This document shows, one piece after another, positions 56,424 through 64,000 of a stretch of DNA of 64,000 nt (positions within the stretch are counted from its first letter, which is position 1; every line of letters starts with the position of its first letter). A program made the translations under genes and the position numbers. The DNA is taken from the NCBI GenBank assembly GCA_014607495.2, contig CP053166.1:11364455-11428454 (forward strand), in the 5' to 3' direction. The stretch comes from Carposina sasakii (Eukaryota > Arthropoda > Insecta > Lepidoptera > Carposinidae). The notes beneath the pieces are model-generated. The model ran no database searches. It saw only the letters and a program-made list of their open reading frames with translations, and was not told the origin of the DNA.

Positions 56424-59400
56424 TTAGTGATAATTGCAAAAATGAGATGAGCGCTTTCGCCATTGTAGTTCATACTTAAACTATGTGATAACCAAAAACC
56501 ATGAAATATATTGTAATAACTCGAATAGAAAAAAAAAACTCGACTCGGGTGAATGTTAAAACAGTGAAATTATGGGAAGTGATAGTCTGAAAGGATGATT
56601 TTACATAAATATAATGTGGGGATCTGACCCCTGTCAAAATGGGTTAAGGAGTAGGATTGGGAGTAGGTATGTTCGCGGTTCGGTCGGTCAAAGTTGTGAA
56701 ATCAATTATGGGGAGCTATGTATTGCTTGCCTTCTAACACCCAAATGGACCTGAATATTTTTGTTTTTATATAGCTACCTAATATCCAGATTCGTTAACA
56801 ATCTCGACGGAAATTGAAAAAAGTATAAATCTCAAAGAAACTCCTTCATAAAGTTTAATTGCAAACCTCTGGGGCTATGTTATCCTTTTCTTTGATTTGT
56901 TTAATTTCATGAACCGTTGATTGTCTGGAACAATTTGTAGGCGATAATTTTCCTTATAACTTTTCATCAAACTAGGTTCATACTTTCCTACTATAGCTTT
57001 GTGTGAAAACTATCAGTTACAACTTTAGAATTTACTTGTTACTTAGCTAATGGTGTTACTGTAGTAGACTGATGACAAAGTAGTGGATTACTTACGTTAG
57101 AGCCACCATCATTTATCTTCGTCCGAAGTCTTAGCGAAATAATGTTTATTTTGTCATGGACAAGGGTGTCCGTCCATCTTTTTTGTTACTCAGCTAAATA
57201 TGGCCAAATTATTAACAGAGAAGATTTTAATTACCTACCAGCTTGCTTTACCTGTAAAGTAAATGTTATATAGATATAATACAGATTTAGGCTTATTTAC
57301 TCACTAGTAGCATTTCTCTTGCATAAATATGTATAGATAAGTACTTTTTAGAATTACGCAATATTATTAACGATTATATTTCAGTTTCAATCGTTTCTTG
57401 AAAATAACTATAATCAACTAAAGCTTGTTCAAGTGCATTCTTTATTAAAAGCCTTAATTCTTATTAAAGACATAATTTATTGACCTAGAAAACTCCTCTC
57501 CAAAACCCCTGGCAAACTCGAATAATTGACTACCAAAAGATTATAAGCTACGGTATTTTACGAGCAACGTTTTGGCACAATTACAGTGCACACACGTCAT
57601 ATTGTAGGTACGCTTACCGTCTATTGGGAATAGTGTTTTCTAAAGTAGCCAACCTAGACCCCCATTTCCGATAAATTCTGTAATGTAAAAGCAAAGAGCT
57701 TATGTCACTGTCCTTCGCCTCTATTATCTTCAGACAAAGGATGGGCAAAATGTCCCCACCGACCAATAACGACCAGACGTATATCGATGGAAAGCTCTTT
57801 TTGTGACTATGAATTGTTTATATTGGAGCGATTCTCTAATCGTTGTGTAAAAAAAAATATAGCTAAACGAATTCTGATTTTTTTGCTTATATTTTTGTCC
57901 ATCATCCTTTGGACAAAAAGTTTTGTATTCCTTATCGAGCTCAAAGTAACTTTCCGGATTGGGCAAAGTAATGTAGGTGTTATATACCTACCTACTTCCG
58001 TAGCATAAACATGATTAATGAACTAGGTTCAATTCAATTGTTTACAAGACAAAACACTATGGGTAGGCAATGGGGTGCTAGTGTAATGTTATTTGTTATA
58101 GAACGGACCCCTCGGAGAACACTCGGGTGATAAAGGGGGACAAGGAATGAAAATAACGGGCCGTAAGGAAGGAAATAGAAGGATATATAGCTGGCGATTC
58201 AGGAAGTTGCCATATTAAGCCGTGATTGGCACAATGTTATAACAGAACTTAATGAATCTAGATGGCAATAACCAGTGTTGATGATTTCAATTTCTACATA
58301 GAAATAACGTTTGCCGTCTTTAGCCGGTACGCGAGATTTTGACCGGAAAATGTAGACTAACTTTCTTGGTCCAAGTAACTTTTTATTTTATGGAGCGAAA
58401 GTATACTCGTAAGTAGTTTAGTTTGAGAATCTCTGACTTAGGCGTTTCCTACACAAGGCTACGTAAATCTGTGTTGAAACTTCCGTATATTTTGTTTCTG
58501 AGTCGCGCTTTACATGATAGGTTAGGATATCTCGTTAGAATATAATATATTTAATGTTATTATTCGCACATTAGACACAGACAAAAAAATGGATTTTTCT
58601 TACTTTAGTCGTTTAGTATTAGAGATTTATGTCGACTTTTGTATGCCTAGCCTTAGATTGGACCGTCGTCCTCTAGAAATAGCGTCCCGACCCTGCGGTT
58701 TAGGTATTCCTAACAATACATGATTTATACATAGTGTACACTGGAAATGTTTATAGACCAAAAATAAATGTATTTTCGTAAGGTTATCTCAACCAGGTGT
58801 ATCTTACATAATTTTATGAGATATTTCTTCGCTTATGAAATATAGTTACAGTGCTGCTCTTTAGTTTTTCATATCGGTTATACTCGTATGTTCCTCCCTG
58901 AAAGCATTTTTGTTTGTTGATGATATTATCAAGCGGCGATAGTTTCTCTGTCTCTTTTAACACGCCCCTTTTCCAGTAGTGAGATTTTCAAAAACGTAAA
59001 CGCCATAGCCCGTGCTGATGCGTGGCTTCACTCTTCACATCAACTGCATCTTCTTTCGTGTAAGTCATAAAAGTCCACGAGGTGTTTTGGTTTTCTCGGG
59101 CGACTAGCTAGCCACTTGTCACTAGTCTTTTACATCTGACCCCGTTATACCAAACGTGTCTGTATGATCTCCTATTTCGGGAACACGGCCGAGTACACCA
59201 CCGAGAAAACCTTAGAATTTTCGATTTATGTACCCTTTTAAATTAATGTGTATAATTATTTTCTACGAGAAGCAGAATTGGAAAATTTGTTTGTTTGAAA
59301 AGAGCATGTCGGTATTCTATCTTGTCTGGTCTAACTGTACGGATGATTGATTTCTTAAGTTTCTCCTCTCACCTAATGGCTCTACAGATATATTTGTACC

Positions 59401-59660
59401 CATTTCTATGCCTGATGTAGCCTTCACAGTGTAATGTTATTTATGATAGTCCTTATTTTTACAGTTTATTGCGATACCCAAGTTACTCCGGCAGTTTATT
59501 AGCGCCGTAAATGTTACATTGTCTTAAAGATAAATTAATGGTTAGAGTACTTACTGGAGTAAAGTAGTCCGCGGTGTTTCTCTTACTTGTACTTATTCGA
59601 AAGATATATTACTGAGGGAACCGATATATAAAAAATCTAAGATATACTTATATATATATA
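56424..59660. other. non-coding, nothing recognised
   Basis: About 3.2 kb of AT-rich DNA. The overlapping open frames at 57730-58008 on both strands lack similarity to anything I know. No repeat was recognised. Confidence 0.35.
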
Positions 59661-60033
59661 CAGAATGATTTTTGGTCGTCAACGTTCCCGAAAACTACGG
59701 AATCTCCTCATCATCACGATAATTTTTCTCCATGGAAGCATACCTGGGAAGTGCCTGGTTTCCAAAATATTAGGGTCCAAAGTTGAGTAAATAGACTGCG
59801 TTTTTCTGCATAAATGCACATAGAAGCGCGTAGCAGGATTTTTTCACGAAAAATAATTAATATCTGTCTATAAAAAAACTAACATAAACACTAGACACTA
59901 TAAATTTCGCACGATCAAGGAATTTAAATTAAAAAAAAAAAAAATTCCCAGCATATTTTTTGGCATAAACTTACTTTATTTCATGTATAGAATACGTACC
60001 CTTCGTTAAAGGTGGCCACAAAAAAACATCCTG
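59661..60033. mobile_element. TA-flanked MITE, second copy
   Basis: Same family as 17257-17582 and about 47 bp longer: CAGAATGATTTTTGGTCGTC at the left, AACATCCTG at the right, TA flanks, same interior. The longer copy may be closer to the founder. Confidence 0.8.
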
Positions 60034-60227
60034 TATATATACATAGGCAGAACTTCAAGCAATATTACCTTCATTATGAAATATGTAATTAATATCTATA
60101 TCATATAACCAATTTCTCTCGACATAGGTGGGGTAACTATTTAATCATTTTCCCTTATTAAATGGGAATAGAGCAGATGACGACATGATGAGAACTTCAA
60201 TTAACCTTAGTCTAAGAGATGTGGAAG

Positions 60228-60695
60228 ATCGACCTTTACCGATCTGATAACTCGATGAGACATATTTCTTATCAAAAATAATTTATAAAAAATATGCATA
60301 TGCTGACTTGCCTATCGAAAAGTGTTCATAGCTAGTTTTATTTTAATAAATTTCTTTCATCACCTTCACTCTTATGATAACCGAATGAGTTTTAAGGACT
60401 TTCCTACTTATTTCTGTGCATGGCTACCTAGCAAGGATGTGAATTGTGAATAGATAAGTCAATATAGGTAACTACACCGATCTGTTAACCAATCGAAATT
60501 GATATAGGTTTGTCTGCAAATATAGGTGATAAATTTTTTTTATTAAAATTAATTAAAATAAAAATAGCTATGAACACTTTTCGATAGGTAAGTCACAATA
60601 GGCATATTTGTTTATAAATTATATTTGATAAAAAATATGTCTCATCGAGTTATCATCAGATCGGTGAAGGTCGATCTTCACAGTCTCCTCTACTA
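60228..60695. repeat. ~470-bp inverted repeat with ~125-bp arms
   Basis: The left arm (60228-60350: GATCGACCTTTACCGATCTG, CTCGATGAGACATATTTCTT, CCTATCGAAAAGTGTTCATA) is inverted with about 85-90 percent identity by eye at 60560-60695. The loop is AT-rich. No coding sequence. Confidence 0.78.
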
Positions 60696-61920
60696 TCTTT
60701 ACTATATGTAGTAATGTCTTCTAAGTGTCCAAAACAATGTTATGTAAGTAATCTAAAGAGTGACCGGCATAACCCATCGTTAAAGATACAAAGTTAAGCC
60801 AACATTACAAAAGCGAAGATAGATACTGTAAATAATAGTATAGTTAGGACCGCAGTGTCATTATCAACGGATATCATCGGAGCTAATCAAATATCCGTAT
60901 AACCTAGCTGTGAAGTGGGCTGAACGAATAACAATACTACATTATGTAAACTAATTACAATTTATTTTAAATGTGAGTTATAAAATGGGTGCGAGTGGCA
61001 CGCACTTTTTAAACGATAAGTCGTAAATACAAAGTAAACATTTTCGGAGGCGGTATTCGATATTTCAGTGTTTTTAAACATTTTTTTTTCTTTTCATAGA
61101 ATTTATTGTCTTCCCTATTTTAATAACTATTTATAATTTTCCATTTCATTCTTTAGGCATTGGTGAACTTCCTCCCTTTTAATTTTTAGGGATTTCGGGT
61201 AACATAGTGAATCACCAGTGTGTGGGTGTGTGTACTAGGAGCAACCTGCCACTACTCGGTTGGTCACTAACCTCGGTTTATTAAATGTGGTTATAACTGG
61301 TTTTTATAATTCAGTTTATGTATGTATGAATGAATGAAAGGTAAATTGATTGTTAGAGATGACTCTTCATCATCATGCATGCCGGATACTGCGCTTTCCC
61401 GTATACGATTATTCAATTTTACTACCCAGAGAATGATATATTCGGAATATGAAACGTGGGCTTGGAAAGCCGTCCCAGCTGAGTTGGACATTTACATTTT
61501 AACTGGATCTGTTGGGCCAACTTTTCGTATTAAACTATATCCAATGCCAAACTTTTACCATTGAAGCCACTGGATGCTTTATTCGAGCATTTTTAACAGT
61601 CAGCCTTTTGGGACCAGTTCTTTGCTACATAAAATGGGAATTTTATTGAACCAAACACATTCCGGCAATTTCATCAAATCTTTTACAAATATAATGTTGC
61701 ACTTAGAGACTGTTCTCTATATATCTATATACCTATCTCTGATAACAACCATCGTAAAGTTAATAAATAACTACTCGGAAAACACACTGCACTAATAAAC
61801 TCTTCTATTTACTAATGATTGACAATAATTATGACACTGACAATAATAAAATAACTTTACAGAAACGTATAATAAGAATAAAAGTTTAAAAGAGATGGTC
61901 AAATTCGTCATCCGAGTTGA
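60696..61920. other. non-coding, nothing recognised
   Basis: AT-rich. A 76-codon plus-strand frame at 61334-61564 is matched by an open antisense frame and has no recognisable domain. No gene is claimed. Confidence 0.3.
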
Positions 61921-61995
61921 TTGACCCGGTAGCTCAGTTGGTGAGAGCACTGCACGGAATGCGAGAGGTCGTGGGTTCGAGTCCCACTCGGGTGA
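61921..61995 (+). repeat. tRNA-like SINE, family A
   Basis: TTGACCCGGTAGCTCAGTTG, then GTCGTGGGTTCGAGTCCCAC and TCGGGTGA. Acceptor-like and T stems pair, but the anticodon stem does not, so a functional tRNA is unlikely. Followed by the family flank ATTTTTTTCATTTC. Confidence 0.75.
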
Positions 61996-64000
61996 AATTT
62001 TTTTCATTTCTTAAAACATATTTATAATAACTTTATAATAAAGAACCATAGTTGCTATTCTATTATTTTTAATTGAAAGAGTTATATTTAGTGCATATTG
62101 TCTATATGATTTGTCGATACTAATAGAGTTATGTAATAACTTTATGTACTTATTGTATTATAAGGATCTACCTTCTTATCGCGTGTCGTATCTCCAGCCC
62201 AAACTCGTTTACAAGGTGGATTCATACAATGTAATCTGATCAATATCATCGATGGCCGCTCGGACCGTCCCGGAATCTTCTCCGCTACTTAGTAGTCTTG
62301 AAGCGGCGCTCTCCTCTATATTATTTATGGCATCCACTCGAGTGCGCTGCTCGACTCGAAATGCCTCATTAGAACCTTTCAACACTTTTAAATATGTACC
62401 GCCTTAAATTAAACCGACTGAGATTTATTGCGATTCCCTCGACACTGCGTCAGCTAATTTTCCTAATAGCTCTTGTTTCTCCTTTAACAATTTTCAGATA
62501 TTGTTCGCCTCCTTTATTCCATATACCTAAATATTATAGATTCGTCTGTCGAGAATTTTCTGTCTATTGTTCCGTGTTACGTAACCTTTCGTGCAGACTC
62601 GGAAGGCAGTACGAAGATAATATCGGAGGGCGGTTTTTGTTGCCACCCCCTAGTAAAGGTCGAATAATGTTTTGATAGTTAAAAAGACGGATCGTTCTAA
62701 TGGGTTCGTATATGGTGGGCCCCACTTCCTGTGAGTAAATAGCTCATAAGAGGTGATTTGGAAAATAATTAATGCTAGTCGGGACAGTATGAGAAGCGTT
62801 AGGTAACCGGCGGCGGGAGGTGTGAGCGAGAAGGCGAACGGCGCGCGCCGGCTACACTATTGATCGTGGGCTTGACGCCCGGGGTGACCCAAATAGAGCC
62901 TTGTGCACCCCCACTCCACCCCACAGGCATCCCCTCGACTCGACCGCTTCACGACGAATTTTCATATCAGCCGGTCCTTCACAGCAAGGAATGGCCCGTT
63001 GGCCCGTGTCGGCTACTAATGCTTTACATTATACATCACGAATGTCCAACGTATTATCTCGTTTGCGAATCTCTTTGTTATTTTAACAGTTAACATCTGC
63101 TATGAAAGCGATTTAGGTCTGGCTCCTGTGGCTTTCCGCAGAAAGCTGGCGAAAATGGTTACAAGTTTTAGGGGCTTGACTTTAAACTTCGGCTCGTGTT
63201 TTTTGACAGAGGTCGACAAAGGTTGAGTGCGAGATGTAGTCTGCATTTGTAGTGATAAAATTATGTATCTTATTAATTAGCGTTGAAGAAAGAGTATAAA
63301 TAGATTTATTACGTGGGTAATTTAAAATTAACTTCATGATTTAGTCGCTTACATAATATATGAGTAATACAGAATTGTGTGTTTTATAATGAATAGAAAT
63401 ATTAAGGGTAGGTTAATAAAAGCCGTCACTGACCTACCCCTGGGCGGGACCCGGCGCAGCGGCCGGTGCATGCGTAGTGTAAACTATTCTGATATCTGAC
63501 ATATTGCTCTGATATTGATCGTCTCCGTACCTGGGATCGTGACCCTATCCCAGGATATTTTAATTGAAATTGCGTAATTTCGTAAAAGATATTTGAAAAA
63601 AATTATAACATCGAAAGTTGGCATTTATATTGCTCAATCACTTGCATACACTATACATCACAAAATAAGGTAGCCAGAACTGTAGTTCCTATAACCATGT
63701 TTAGCATGGTGTGTAAAAAAGGATTGCAAACCACTTCTATCAGCCCAATTCATTCAGTCCTGGCTCGAGAATGAGTGTCTATTCTAATCTAATTCTTAAG
63801 TCTATTTTTTACATGCAAAGTACATACACTTAGTTTATCTAGTTATTAATAGCTCTGTGAATTTGACGTTTAAAAGTGAGACATCTCGCTCTCACCAAAT
63901 TCATCATACGGGTGCTGATGTAAAAGATCAGTGACAAGTTGCCGGCGCAAAATCTTCTTAGTCTAGATATTACAAGTGAAGAAGTCGCAGGCGCTCGCTA
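61996..64000. other. GC-rich islands, no recognised gene
   Basis: GC-rich segments at 62200-62360, 62780-63020 and 63425-63470 stand out. The last bases (GAAGTCGCAGGCGCTCGCTA) look like a Helitron 3' end cut by the window edge. Open frames at 62394-62675 and 62860-63093 have no recognisable domain. Confidence 0.35.

Noticed and set aside
61921..61995. Functional tRNA gene.
   Set aside because: The T arm is intact, but the anticodon stem does not pair and five copies share extended flanks, so it is a tRNA-derived SINE.
1..64000. CRISPR array, bacterial operons or viral genes.
   Set aside because: No regularly spaced short repeats with unique spacers, no compact gene clusters and no viral protein motifs were seen; the DNA is eukaryotic.

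Overview
The window is arthropod nuclear DNA, most likely from a moth or butterfly (Lepidoptera). It is AT-rich, has spliced genes with short exons, and is crowded with short transposable elements. Many of these are short Helitrons of the lepidopteran Lep1 type: 5' TC, a GC-rich hairpin, 3' CTAG, inserted between A and T. The species cannot be named from sequence alone.

Layout. (1) 1-5.6 kb: intergenic, with a SINE, an almost intact mariner element (1065-2360) and smaller repeats. (2) 5.65-29.7 kb, minus strand: one complete gene of 21 coding exons encoding a 1169-residue Golgi alpha-mannosidase II (GH38, orthologue of Drosophila alpha-Man-IIa). Every exon joins in phase with GT/AG borders, and the zinc ligands, nucleophile and acid/base residues are present. 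Its introns carry dozens of TEs: a CACTA-type element with a decayed insect multi-copy gene (7603-9572), a Tc1/mariner-superfamily element with ~220-bp inverted ends and a truncated transposase (22428-24015), Helitrons, MITEs and tRNA-derived SINEs. (3) 29.7-30.9 kb: a divergent promoter interval. A short plus-strand first coding exon (MASKESLD) may begin a second gene at 30883. (4) 31-64 kb: no exon was recognised. This is intron of the putative second gene or intergenic DNA, with Helitrons, hAT and piggyBac-like MITEs, large inverted repeats and tRNA-like SINEs in otherwise unrecognised sequence.

Most unusual observations. Four exons of the mannosidase gene (12, 14, 15 and, weakly, 17) have partial, diverged copies in the intron directly downstream. 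Two copies keep the splice donor and differ from the real exon mainly at silent codon positions. At least eight mannosidase 3' splice sites lie 17-75 bp from the edge of a TE; in two cases (exons 15 and 20) fewer than 20 bp remain, so the polypyrimidine or branch region may be TE-derived. Insertion histories can be read directly in several places: mariner inside a SINE target duplication, hAT inside a Helitron with a perfect 8-bp duplication, and an in-frame retroposon insertion inside a transposase.

The only gene with a confident function is the mannosidase. It trims two mannoses from GlcNAcMan5GlcNAc2 in the medial Golgi during N-glycan maturation. TE boundaries were read by eye and are approximate unless a target duplication is stated.
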